Below are positions 9,496 to 17,616 of a stretch of 64,000 bases of DNA, one piece after another. The DNA comes from Enterococcus silesiacus. Its GTDB lineage: Bacteria > Bacillota > Bacilli > Lactobacillales > Enterococcaceae. Location of the stretch: the NCBI GenBank assembly GCA_001465115.1, contig CP013614.1, positions 3,038,001-3,102,000 of the forward strand, in the 5' to 3' direction. Made by a program: the position numbers and the translations under genes. The notes under the pieces were generated by a model. That model was not told the origin of the DNA and searched no databases. It saw only the letters and a program-made list of their open reading frames with translations. The first letter of the stretch is position 1, and each line of letters opens with the position of its first letter.

Positions 9496-11403
9496 TTATT
9501 TACTGCCGTATCTAGATTTAGGTGTACCATACCACCATTTACCTAATGTACGTTGTACCCAAGGGATAACCCAGCGGTCTAAACCAAGTGCACGTCCAGA
9601 GCCGTTCATTAAAGCAAAGGCTACGAAGATAAACCAAATATTTACCCAGTAGAACATACCTGATAGACAGAAAGCAATCGTTAAACCAATTGTAGCGGCA
9701 CTACTTAACCAAGTGAATAATCCAGCGATCAAGGCTAAAGCGATCAACACTTCAACGATCGTCATGAATTTTTGCATGAACAAAGCAACTTCTTGGTTTG
9801 GCATCATGAATTTCATCACACTTTCAAACCACTTAGGCATATGATCGAAGACTTGCATTGGTTCTTCACCATAAGCATAGCTTAAACCAAATTGAGCGGC
9901 TTTAGCTGTTGTTTCAGTCGCTTCGGCTCCGCCACCTGCTGCAGATGCACCTGTTGTTACCTGTTCTTGTAACCATGGGAATGGGAATGCTACTTTATCA
10001 GTGAACCATGAACCATCACCAAACCAAGTACTTGGTTTTAAGTAATCGCCAGTTCCGACAATTTTCTTCATAGATTCGACTAACCAAACCATACCATAGA
10101 ATACACGTAATGGAACACTCCATAAAACATTACCATAACGAGATGAATGTCCGCGTGTTACGTTGCGGTCATCTTTAATATGGAAGAACTCATGCATAAT
10201 ATATTGGAACATGTAATAACCAGAACGGATATCAAAGAAATATTTCAAGTTAACGATGTGTTTCATAATGATTGCTAAGAAACCGCTAAGATGAATTTTA
10301 TCAAATAAGTTTGCCACGCCCCATTTAGCGCCGACAGAAACCATGAATCCTTGATAATTTCCTTTAAATTTGTGTTTTTCACTGCCTTTGATGTCAGCTA
10401 CAATATTTGCAGCAGCTGTGTGACCAGTTTGTTCAGCAGCTTGAACGATTTGTGGTGTTGGTGTTTCAGGGAATTCTTCGTAATACACCAAGTCACCAAC
10501 GATATAAATGTTTTTATCTTCATATCCTTTGGCTTGCATAAATTCATTTGCAATCAAACGATTGCCACGAGCTGATTCTAAACCGAAGTCAGCAGCATCA
10601 GAAGTTGCTTTAACACCAGCAGTCCAGATCAATGTGTGCGTTGGAACTGTCGAACCATCTTTTAATTTGATATGATCTGCAGCTACTTCAACGATCGGTG
10701 CATTAAGCAATAATTTCACATTTTTCTTCTCTAAATAACGTTCAGCTTTGGCTGCGTCATTACGAGATAACATGTTTAAGATTGTCGGCATTGCTTCAAC
10801 GACCATTAATGTAAATTCATTAGGGTCAAGTTTGAAGTCTTTTGCAAGACGATCTTTCCAGTCGATCAGTTCGCCGACCATTTCGATACCAGTAAATCCT
10901 GAACCACAGACAACAAATGTCAGCATTGCTTTACGAACTTCTGGATCAGGTTCGATTGCTGCTTTTTCAACTGTTTCCAAGATATGTTCACGAATTTTCA
11001 GAGAGTTTTCAAAAGACCACAGAGTAAATCCATGTTCTTTAACTCCAGGGGTACCAAAGTCATTTGGTTCGCCACCCATACCGATGATCAATTGGTCAAA
11101 TTCATAAGAACCTAACTTCGTTTGAACGACTTTTTTGTCTTTGTCGATACCAGTTACAGTGTCTGTTACAAGAGTAACGTTCTTTTTGCGTGAGAATAAA
11201 CGTTGCAGGTCATATTGGATCGCAGAAGGTTCAACACGTCCTCCAGCTACTTCATGCAACTCAGTCATCATGGTGTGGTAAGAATGACGATCAATTAAAG
11301 TAATCTCAACGTCAGAATCTTTTTTCAATTTTTTTGCTAAAAATTTAGTAGCTGAAACTCCAGCATAACCAGCTCCCACAACGACAATTTTTTGCTTTGT
11401 CAT
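9496..11403 (-). CDS. ndh2: Ndh2-type NADH dehydrogenase of the EET locus with C-terminal membrane domain
   Basis: This type II NADH:quinone oxidoreductase is fused to a membrane domain (635 aa, against roughly 400 for plain NDH-2). The N-terminal FAD motif VVGAGYAGVSATKFL is at residues 6-20; the second nucleotide-binding motif is VVCGSGFTGIEMVGEL; and TPQIVQAAEQTGHTAAANI matches the quinone-site region. From about residue 470 a DoxX-like part follows with several transmembrane helices (VEVLIALALIAGLFTWL, TIGLTIAFCLSGMFYW, WFIFVAFAL). This fused architecture is characteristic of the EET-specific enzyme that passes electrons to demethylmenaquinone; in E. faecalis the corresponding protein has been called Ndh3. 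The ATG at 11403 follows AAGGAGCGG; upstream in-frame residues are untranslated leader. Confidence 0.92.
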   Translation of the reverse strand: MTKQKIVVVGAGYAGVSATKFLAKKLKKDSDVEITLIDRHSYHTMMTELHEVAGGRVEPSAIQYDLQRLFSRKKNVTLVTDTVTGIDKDKKVVQTKLGSYEFDQLIIGMGGEPNDFGTPGVKEHGFTLWSFENSLKIREHILETVEKAAIEPDPEVRKAMLTFVVCGSGFTGIEMVGELIDWKDRLAKDFKLDPNEFTLMVVEAMPTILNMLSRNDAAKAERYLEKKNVKLLLNAPIVEVAADHIKLKDGSTVPTHTLIWTAGVKATSDAADFGLESARGNRLIANEFMQAKGYEDKNIYIVGDLVYYEEFPETPTPQIVQAAEQTGHTAAANIVADIKGSEKHKFKGNYQGFMVSVGAKWGVANLFDKIHLSGFLAIIMKHIVNLKYFFDIRSGYYMFQYIMHEFFHIKDDRNVTRGHSSRYGNVLWSVPLRVFYGMVWLVESMKKIVGTGDYLKPSTWFGDGSWFTDKVAFPFPWLQEQVTTGASAAGGGAEATETTAKAAQFGLSYAYGEEPMQVFDHMPKWFESVMKFMMPNQEVALFMQKFMTIVEVLIALALIAGLFTWLSSAATIGLTIAFCLSGMFYWVNIWFIFVAFALMNGSGRALGLDRWVIPWVQRTLGKWWYGTPKSRYGSK

Positions 11404-11438
11404 TGATAATCCGCTCCTTAAAAAAATAAAATAGAAAA

Positions 11439-11492
11439 TGATAATAATTACACAATCGATTTCATTATATAGCGATTTATAGGTTTTGTCTA
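11439..11492 (-). promoter_or_regulatory. ndh2 operon promoter with Fur-like box
   Basis: On the minus strand TAGACA (complement of 11487-11492) and TATAAT (complement of 11464-11469) are spaced by 17 bp and give a good sigma-A promoter for ndh2-eetA-eetB-dmkB. Downstream of it, 11439-11453 read TGATAATAATTACAC on the plus strand, a partial match to the Fur-family 7-1-7 box TGATAATNATTATCA. The position between start site and ribosome binding site would suit repression by an iron-sensing regulator. Confidence 0.5.
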
Positions 11493-11581
11493 ATAACAAT
11501 TCTTAAATATAGGAAATAAATTTTTATTATTAAAAAAGCGTGAAAAATGGGTAAAATTTTGTCTTTCTTTTATAACTTTAA

Positions 11582-11637
11582 TTGACATACTTGTAATTTT
11601 CTATAGAATGTAAATTATATCACAAACAAATTTTGTG
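11582..11637 (+). promoter_or_regulatory. pplA promoter and overlapping palindrome
   Basis: TTGACA (11582-11587) and TAGAAT (11604-11609) at 16-bp spacing form a strong promoter. Just downstream, CACAAA (11621-11626) and TTTGTG (11632-11637) form an inverted repeat over the start of the transcript that could be an operator of an unidentified regulator. Confidence 0.6.
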
Positions 11638-11669
11638 GAATGTTTAAGAAAAGGAAAAGGTGAACAAAA

Positions 11670-12599
11670 ATGAAAATGAACAAAATTGTAAAGGGCTTCA
11701 CAGCTATCGCACTGTCATCTCTTTTATTAGCAGCATGTGGATCAGATCAAAAGAAAGATACAGCAAAATCATCTGACTCAAGCACTGCAACATCAAAAAC
11801 AGCTGAATCTTCTAAAGCAACAGAAAAAGAAGCGGGTGCAGATTTACAAGATGGTACGTATAAATTAGAAGAAAAAAATGAATCAAACGGTTACCGTGCA
11901 ACATTTGAAATGACTGTTAAAGACGGTAAAATCACTGAATCTAACTATGACAATATCAATGCTGATGGCAAATCAAAAGCAGATGATAAAGACTACAACA
12001 AAAATATGAAAGACAAATCAGGTGTAGGTCCAGATGAATACATCAAAGAATTAAACGAGTCTTTTGTTAAAGCACAAAGCGCTGACGGTGTAGAAGTTGT
12101 AACTGGTGCGACTCACTCTAGTGAATCATTCCAAAACTATGCACAACAATTGATCCAAGCGGCTCAAGCTGGAGACACTAAAACAATCGAAATCGACAAT
12201 GGTGCTGACCTTAAAGATGGTACGTATTCATTGAAAGAAAAAAATAATTCAAATGGCTACCACACTGAATTTTCAATCGTTGTTAAAGATGGCAAAGTAA
12301 CTGAATCTAACTACGATAACGTGAATGATGAAGGCAAATCTAAAAAAGATGACGCTGACTACAACAAAAACATGAAAGACAAATCAGGCGTAGGTCCAGC
12401 TGAATACATTAAAACATTGAACGAAGAATTAGTTAAAGCAATGAATGAAGAAGACGGCTCAGCTGCAAATGTTGAAGTAGTAACAGGCGCAACTCACAGC
12501 TCTCACTCATTCGTAATGTATGCAGAACAACTAGTTAATGCTGCTGAAAAAGGCAGCACTGACGAAATCGTTGTAGACAACATCGTAATGAAAAAATAA
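11670..12599 (+). CDS. pplA: PplA, flavinylated extracellular electron-transfer lipoprotein
   Basis: This 309-aa lipoprotein has signal peptide and lipobox (LLLAAC at Cys 23 or so), a Ser/Thr/Lys-rich linker to about residue 55, then two tandem FMN-binding domains of about 120 aa that are clear duplicates: DLQDGTYKLEEKNESNGY and DLKDGTYSLKEKNNSNGY. Each ends in a flavinylation motif, VVTGATHSSESF and VVTGATHSSHSF, whose second Thr receives FMN covalently. In Listeria PplA is the surface carrier that passes electrons from the quinone to ferric iron or flavin shuttles. Flavinylation would be done by the fmnB product. It has its own promoter, divergent from ndh2, and its own terminator. Codon use is very biased, suggesting high expression. 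Confidence 0.93.
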   Translation: MKMNKIVKGFTAIALSSLLLAACGSDQKKDTAKSSDSSTATSKTAESSKATEKEAGADLQDGTYKLEEKNESNGYRATFEMTVKDGKITESNYDNINADGKSKADDKDYNKNMKDKSGVGPDEYIKELNESFVKAQSADGVEVVTGATHSSESFQNYAQQLIQAAQAGDTKTIEIDNGADLKDGTYSLKEKNNSNGYHTEFSIVVKDGKVTESNYDNVNDEGKSKKDDADYNKNMKDKSGVGPAEYIKTLNEELVKAMNEEDGSAANVEVVTGATHSSHSFVMYAEQLVNAAEKGSTDEIVVDNIVMKK

Positions 12600-12633
12600 T
12601 TTTTCACATAAATAAAACAAAAAATATATACGT

Positions 12634-12668
12634 GCAGAATTCAGAGAGATCTCTGAATTCTGCTTTTT
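12634..12668 (+). terminator. pplA terminator
   Basis: The 30-base near-perfect palindrome starts GCAGAATTCAGAGA, has a loop of 2-4 bases, and runs into five T. Confidence 0.9.
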
Positions 12669-12673
12669 GCTGT

Positions 12674-12822
12674 GAATCACCACGACTGGCTCTGCCAGAG
12701 TGGATGATGAACAGTACTTGGCGACCAGAGGGAGAGAAGTAACCGTGCAAAGAATCACCACGACTGGCTCTGCCAGAGTGGATGATGAACAGTACTTGGC
12801 GACCGAAGGGAGAAAAGTGACC
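12674..12822 (+). repeat. Tandem duplication, two 71-bp copies with 78-bp period
   Basis: Copy 1 (12674-12744) and copy 2 (12752-12822) begin GAATCACCACGACTGGC and are identical for the first 53 bases, through TTGGCGACC; the ends differ at a few positions. Each copy contains the small hairpin CTGGC-TCT-GCCAG. The duplication lies between the pplA terminator and fmnB and has no convincing reading frame. With 12823-12921 it accounts for the gap before fmnB. Confidence 0.9.
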
Positions 12823-12921
12823 ATTTTTACTAAATCACCTCACAAAAAATAGAAAACCCTTCCCATTCACGAAAAAAAGCGCTACTATAAATAAGACAAT
12901 TTTCTATGTAGAAAGAGGGAT

Positions 12922-14004
12922 ATGATGAAAAACAAAAAATCATTAGTTATCTTAATAGCTGTACTATTTTTAGTCATTTTAGCAGGATGCAACTCCAAAG
13001 CGAAAACAGAAGAGTCAAAAATTAATAAGGAGCCTTACACAGATCAACAATCACTGCTAGGGACCTACGTGCAAGTAAGAATATATGACGACGGTAAAAA
13101 AGATGTGCTAGAAAAAGCTTTTGCCAGAGTCAAAGAATTAGGCAACAAAATCACGGTTAATGAAAAAGGATCAGAGGTCGATGAAATTAACGAACAGGCA
13201 GGAATCAAACCAGTCAAAGTTTCCGATGATATTTATCCATTACTGAAACGTGCATATGAGTACAGCGAGGATTCTGCTGGCGGTTTTGATATGGCCATTG
13301 GACCAATCACACAATTATGGCATATTGGCTTTGATGATGCCCGCAAACCTTCACAAGAAGAAATCGACCAAGCTTTAAAATTAGTTGATTACCATAAAGT
13401 GAAACTAAATGATGAAGATCAAACAGTCTATCTTGAAGAAAAAGGTATGCAGCTTGATTTAGGGGCGATTGCCAAAGGGTTTATCACGGATGAAGTCGTT
13501 AAAGTGTTAAAAGACAACGGTGTAACGACTGCAATCGTCGATTTAGGCGGAAATGTTTATGTGCTGGGGCATAGTCCTCGTGGCAAGGATATGGATTGGA
13601 ATGTAGGAATCCAAGATCCAAACAAAGCACGTAATACAGTGGTTGGAACGGTCCAAGAGAGTAATAAAACCTTGGTAACTTCCGGCATCTATGAGCGCTT
13701 TTTAGAAGTAGATGGAAAAAGCTATCATCATTTATTCGATCCGAAAACGGGTTATCCTTTTGACAATGATATTGCTGGTGTAACGGTAATCACAAATAAA
13801 TCGATCGATGGAGATGGGCTATCAACAGCGGTCTTTGCTATGGGCGTCAAAAAAGGCTTAGAATATGCTGAAGGGCTGAAAGATGTTGATGTGATTTTTG
13901 TTACTAAAGATGATCAGGTATTTGTGAGTAAAGATATTGAAAAAGTTTTTGAGTTAGGAAAAGATTCAGGTTACACGATGGGTGATCGTAAAGACCTGAA
14001 ATAA
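12922..14004 (+). CDS. fmnB: FmnB, ApbE-type FAD:protein FMN transferase (lipoprotein)
   Basis: This ApbE-family enzyme transfers FMN from FAD onto Thr in the motif found twice in PplA, outside the membrane. The 360-aa product starts with a lipoprotein signal peptide and lipobox (LVILAGC). Typical ApbE motifs follow: GGFDMAIGPITQLW, LDLGAIAKGFITDEV and DLGGNVYVLG, and the Mg-binding C-terminal stretch with DGLSTAVFAMG. ATG codons at 12922 and 12925 are both possible; the second has better spacing from GAGGG. dmkA starts 11 bp after the stop codon, so both are co-transcribed. It is the obvious modifying enzyme for the neighbouring lipoprotein. Confidence 0.92.
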   Translation: MMKNKKSLVILIAVLFLVILAGCNSKAKTEESKINKEPYTDQQSLLGTYVQVRIYDDGKKDVLEKAFARVKELGNKITVNEKGSEVDEINEQAGIKPVKVSDDIYPLLKRAYEYSEDSAGGFDMAIGPITQLWHIGFDDARKPSQEEIDQALKLVDYHKVKLNDEDQTVYLEEKGMQLDLGAIAKGFITDEVVKVLKDNGVTTAIVDLGGNVYVLGHSPRGKDMDWNVGIQDPNKARNTVVGTVQESNKTLVTSGIYERFLEVDGKSYHHLFDPKTGYPFDNDIAGVTVITNKSIDGDGLSTAVFAMGVKKGLEYAEGLKDVDVIFVTKDDQVFVSKDIEKVFELGKDSGYTMGDRKDLK

Positions 14005-14015
14005 GGAGAACGGAT

Positions 14016-14969
14016 ATGTCGTTGAAAGTATTTTTGCAAGTTGTGGAAATTCAGACGAAATTAGCGAGTCTATTTCCCTTTGCAGTTGGGGTACTATTTT
14101 CTATTGCGTACTTTAATCAGTTTCAAATAGGGTACACAGTATTGTTTTTTATTGGGATGCTGGTTTTTGATATGGCAACAACTGCAATCAATAATTATAT
14201 GGATTTTAAAAAAGCCAAGTCTGAAGTGTATAAATATGAAGAGAATATTATAGGTAGTTCTGGAATCGCACCAACACTCGTTAGAAATATGATTTTTGGA
14301 ATGATTGCTTTTTCAGCAGTTATTGGTATCTTTTTAACGGTCAAAACGGGTTGGCTATTCTTAGTGATGGGCGGTGTGTGCTGTTTTATTGGTATATTTT
14401 ACACATTTGGGCCGATTCCGCTTTCTCGAATGCCTTTAGGTGAAGTGTTTAGTGGATTTACCATGGGACTGGGAATTTTTGCGATGACGATTTATTTAAA
14501 TGTTCAAGAAAATCGCCCATTTTACTTATTGTTGGATTGGCAGCGAGGAACATTTGCTTTGACAGGGAATTTGTGGGCAGTACTCGCAATTATTTGGGCC
14601 TCTTTACCGATGGTCTTTACGATTGCGAATATCATGCTGGCAAATAATTTGAGAGATTTAGATACAGATATTGAAAATCATCGTTATACGTTGGTTTACT
14701 ACATTGGTCGGGAGCATGGAGTGGTTTTATTCCAAATGTTGATGCTAGCGTGCTACGCAGTTGTTTTACTTGGATTACCGTTTGGCGTATATCGCTGGCC
14801 GATTTTGACCGTTTTTGTATCATTACCAGTTGTTTGGAAAAATCTTCAGCTATTCAAAAAAGAATTGCCACAGCCTAAAAGCTTTGGTTATTCGATAAAA
14901 AACTTGATGGCATTTAACGGAAGTTATTTAGTAGGTTTATTGCTAACGATTATTTTAGAAAAAATATAA
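14016..14969 (+). CDS. dmkA: DmkA, UbiA-family DHNA polyprenyltransferase
   Basis: This membrane prenyltransferase (317 aa, eight or nine hydrophobic helices) joins 1,4-dihydroxy-2-naphthoate to a polyprenyl diphosphate to give demethylmenaquinone. The first catalytic motif is NNYMDFKKAKSE and the second is NNLRDLDTDIENHRYTL, both with the Asp pattern of UbiA/MenA enzymes. It follows fmnB after 11 bp with GGAGAACGG before the ATG. In Listeria dmkA makes the quinone pool used only for EET; dmkB at the other end of the locus would supply the tail. A chromosomal menA elsewhere cannot be excluded. Confidence 0.9.
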   Translation: MSLKVFLQVVEIQTKLASLFPFAVGVLFSIAYFNQFQIGYTVLFFIGMLVFDMATTAINNYMDFKKAKSEVYKYEENIIGSSGIAPTLVRNMIFGMIAFSAVIGIFLTVKTGWLFLVMGGVCCFIGIFYTFGPIPLSRMPLGEVFSGFTMGLGIFAMTIYLNVQENRPFYLLLDWQRGTFALTGNLWAVLAIIWASLPMVFTIANIMLANNLRDLDTDIENHRYTLVYYIGREHGVVLFQMLMLACYAVVLLGLPFGVYRWPILTVFVSLPVVWKNLQLFKKELPQPKSFGYSIKNLMAFNGSYLVGLLLTIILEKI

Positions 14970-14972
14970 ATA

Positions 14973-15020
14973 AAAAGAAGGAAGCAGTAACCAACAACGA
15001 CTCTGCTTTCTTCTTTTTTT
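14973..15020. terminator. Bidirectional terminator between dmkA and the LPXTG gene
   Basis: The stem AAAAAGAAGGAAGCAG pairs with CTGCTTTCTTCTTTTT (one G-T pair), a 15-base loop lies between, and both ends have A/T runs, so it suits the convergent genes on each side. Confidence 0.85.
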
Positions 15021-15052
15021 ACGATCTATTTTAACAACCCTTTTTTCAAAAA

Positions 15053-16030
15053 CTACTTTTTATCCTTTTTACTTTTAATAAATAGAAATAGCACAGCTAG
15101 TAAAATAATAGCAATTCCGGCAATTGAAAAGTAAACATTTTTCTTTTCTCCTGTGTTTGGGAATAAGCCCTTTTTCTGCTCTTCTTTTTTCTCGGGAGCG
15201 GACTCTGAACTTTTAACAGGTGTAGATGTGTCTGTTGTTGCAGATGCACCAGCAAATGTTTTATCGTTTAATGTGTAGACAGGTGAATAGTCGCTAGTTT
15301 CACTGTTAAAAGCAAAGAAACTGTAATTGTCTTGGTAAGGAAGTGTAAAGTAACCTTCAGCATCTGTTGAAACAGGATTATTTAGATCAACAAATTGATA
15401 AAATCCTGTTATGTTTGCAGGTACTGAATTATAGCTAGCAGTATTGTCTCCGTAGATAAGAACGTTACTTGCTGGCACGCCATCTACTGATAATACTTTT
15501 CCTTTAACTTGTTTGTTATCAGAATCGTAAGAAATAAACTGGATATTGTAAGCTGGTGCAGTTTTTACTACCGTATACGCCATATTTAGAGTGACTTCTT
15601 GTTTTTCTCCTTCATCTTCTTCCCAAGGATAAAGCATGAAACTAACCTTGACTAAATTTTTTCCTAAATTTTTTGTTGAAGCATCTTCTAACAGTTTGAG
15701 ATCTCTAAAGGCAGCACCGTGATAACCTCCATCTTGGTAGAGCATTTCAGCCGTCACTTTTTCTCCTTGAAATACAACGAGTGTTGTGTTGATAAGATCA
15801 CCATACATATTTCCAATTGTGTTGGATGTTTCAGAGGAACTTGAATCTAAAGTGGAAGAAGAACTACTGTCTACAGTTTTTTCATTATTTTTTTCTGTAT
15901 CCTGTGTTGAAGCTGAGGTTGAAGAGCTTTCAACTTTTGAATCTTCAGTCGTAGATAGTGTTTCCTCAGCAAAGCTTGTGATTGGTAGAGCAAACGATAA
16001 TGCAACCAAACAAAAAACTATTTTTTTCAT
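15053..16030 (-). CDS. Sortase-anchored (LPXTG-like) surface protein at the end of the EET locus
   Basis: This 325-aa protein has all parts of a wall-anchored surface protein. A signal peptide covers residues 1-21 (cleavage near SFAEE). A Ser/Thr/Glu-rich spacer extends to about 70. A globular middle of about 190 residues has no motif I recognise (NTTLVVFQGEKVTAEMLYQDGGYHG). A second Ser/Lys-rich linker leads to the sorting signal FPNTGEKKN, a hydrophobic helix and the tail KSKKDKK. The FPNTG motif deviates from LPXTG at the first position. The gene converges on dmkA and is followed, on its own strand, by the shared terminator. Its link to electron transfer is only positional. Confidence 0.8.
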   Translation of the reverse strand: MKKIVFCLVALSFALPITSFAEETLSTTEDSKVESSSTSASTQDTEKNNEKTVDSSSSSTLDSSSSETSNTIGNMYGDLINTTLVVFQGEKVTAEMLYQDGGYHGAAFRDLKLLEDASTKNLGKNLVKVSFMLYPWEEDEGEKQEVTLNMAYTVVKTAPAYNIQFISYDSDNKQVKGKVLSVDGVPASNVLIYGDNTASYNSVPANITGFYQFVDLNNPVSTDAEGYFTLPYQDNYSFFAFNSETSDYSPVYTLNDKTFAGASATTDTSTPVKSSESAPEKKEEQKKGLFPNTGEKKNVYFSIAGIAIILLAVLFLFIKSKKDKK

Positions 16031-16162
16031 AAATATTCTCCTTTTGTAATATTTGTATCATTCGCAATACAAATGTAACGTAAGTGAAATATTTAGCAAA
16101 TAGTTGTAAGAAAAAATTCTTTTTTCTTAAGGAATTCTTAATAACTTTGTTTGGCAAGTGGT

Positions 16163-17149
16163 TTAAATCGTCGGATTTATGTTACTCAGGCTGATTTCTC
16201 CTGAAGAGAGTACTTTTTCTGTTTTGTCATGAAGTTGAACTATCAATTCGCCATGATCGTTGATAGCTGTGGCGATTCCTTCATAGTCGGTTCCCGCTTG
16301 TGTAAATGAAACTGTCTTGCCAAGTACAAAAGATTTTTGGCGGTATTCTTCTAAGAAAGCTTGTTCAGGGATTTGATTTAGTATAGTGTAAAATTGATTC
16401 CAAATTGCTCCAATCAATTCGTTTCTTGTAACAGTTGGTTCAGCTTCTGGAAATAGAGAGGTCGCTTTTTCTCTTATGTCCTTAGGGAATTCATTTTGTT
16501 TCACAGAAAAATTAATACCCATGCCGATAATAACATTTGAGATTTGCCCAGATTCAACATCACTCATGGCTTCTGATAAAATACCGCAGACTTTTTTTCC
16601 GTTGAGATAGATGTCGTTGACCCATTTAATCTCGGTTTGGACCTTGATCAAATCATCCATTGCACGAGTGATTGCGACAGCCATGATTACAGTATATTGC
16701 GCCATTTCCTCGAAATTTTGATTAGGCCTTAATAGCATGCTCATGTAGATACCGCTGCCAGCTTTTGAAAAGAAAGGACGGCCAAATCGTCCTTTTGGGG
16801 CTTCTTGGATATCTGCTACGATCAATGTGTTATTTGGTTCACCGTTGATTGCTGCTAGCTTAGCGTCTTTCATTGTAGACTCTGAGGAGTTTAAAACCGT
16901 GATTGAAAGATTAGGCGTTGCCGGCTCTAAAGCCAAACGAATCCCCTCTGCGGATAAAACATCTGATTTATCATAGCAGTATCCTTTGTTGCGGCTGCTG
17001 GAAATAATGTGTCCTTCTTTTTTTAATTCATTGATTGCTTTCCAAATGGCAGTTCGAGATAAAGAAAGTTTCTGCGCCATTTCTTCACCTGAAATAAACG
17101 CTGGTGCTTGTTTCATTAATAAGGTTAACACCTGGCTTTTTGTAGACAT
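16163..17149 (-). CDS. birA: BirA, biotin-protein ligase and biotin repressor
   Basis: BirA attaches biotin to acetyl-CoA carboxylase and, in the bifunctional form, represses biotin uptake genes. The 328-aa protein is the long type. An N-terminal HTH_11 winged helix (SGEEMAQKLSLSRTAIWKAINELKKEGH, residues 17-46) is followed by the ligase domain with the biotinyl-AMP loop GRFGRPFFS (GRGRRG-like), KWVNDIYLNGKKVCGIL and the C-terminal SH3-like domain. The HTH implies a regulatory role. It is a single gene; TAAAGGAGCGGATGTT lies before the ATG. Confidence 0.93.
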   Translation of the reverse strand: MSTKSQVLTLLMKQAPAFISGEEMAQKLSLSRTAIWKAINELKKEGHIISSSRNKGYCYDKSDVLSAEGIRLALEPATPNLSITVLNSSESTMKDAKLAAINGEPNNTLIVADIQEAPKGRFGRPFFSKAGSGIYMSMLLRPNQNFEEMAQYTVIMAVAITRAMDDLIKVQTEIKWVNDIYLNGKKVCGILSEAMSDVESGQISNVIIGMGINFSVKQNEFPKDIREKATSLFPEAEPTVTRNELIGAIWNQFYTILNQIPEQAFLEEYRQKSFVLGKTVSFTQAGTDYEGIATAINDHGELIVQLHDKTEKVLSSGEISLSNINPTI

Positions 17150-17333
17150 AACATCCGCTCCTTTATAGTAATTTCATTGTAGCTGATGAATAGAGCGAGG
17201 GTCAACCACAATACGACTGGAAGAGGAGGGGAAAATCCTTCTTAGGATGTATGATTTCTTTTGAGAAACTTGTTATACTTGTGTGGTAGGAATGAACGAT
17301 GATCGTTAGAATTAGAGAGATGGAGTGGGAAAT

Positions 17334-17546
17334 ATGGAAAAGCAACAATACGTTTGTGATAAATGTGGCAACATGCATTATATATCAGATCAGTTTCAAG
17401 CCACAGGAGGAAACTTTTCAAAGATCTTTGATATTCAAAATAAAAAATTTATCACAGTCAGCTGTACGAGATGCGGATTTACGGAATTATACCGTGGGCA
17501 AACATCAGATGGTTGGAATGTTTTAGACTTTTTAATGGGTGGTTAA
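17334..17546 (+). CDS. Small zinc-ribbon protein
   Basis: This 70-aa protein has two CxxC knuckles, YVCDKCGNM near the N-terminus and VSCTRCGFTEL in the second half, enough for one zinc ribbon. It matches the widespread small nucleic-acid-binding-like family (zinc_ribbon_13 type) of unknown role in Firmicutes. The ATG at 17334 follows GGAG by eight bases; a GTG at 17325 would overlap the ribosome binding site. It stands alone and is followed by a strong terminator. Confidence 0.8.
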   Translation: MEKQQYVCDKCGNMHYISDQFQATGGNFSKIFDIQNKKFITVSCTRCGFTELYRGQTSDGWNVLDFLMGG

Positions 17547-17565
17547 TAACTGCTTAAATAAATGA

Positions 17566-17612
17566 AAAGAAGGTGAGGCAAAAGTATTTTTTACTTTTGC
17601 CTCACCTTCTTT
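17566..17612. terminator. Bidirectional terminator after the zinc-ribbon gene
   Basis: A 21-bp perfect stem (AAAGAAGGTGAGGCAAAAGTA and complement) with a T-only loop and T run serves the convergent zinc-ribbon gene and ABC operon. Confidence 0.9.
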
Positions 17613-17616
17613 GTGT

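Noticed and set aside
11621..11637. Rex site before pplA
   Set aside because: The half-sites CACAAA and TTTGTG are in the opposite order to the Rex consensus TTGTGA..TCACAA.
12531..12824. A 97-codon frame on the minus strand with two copies of AKYCSSSTLAEPVVV
   Set aside because: The repetition just reflects the tandem DNA duplication; the frame also crosses the pplA terminator and the pplA 3' end.
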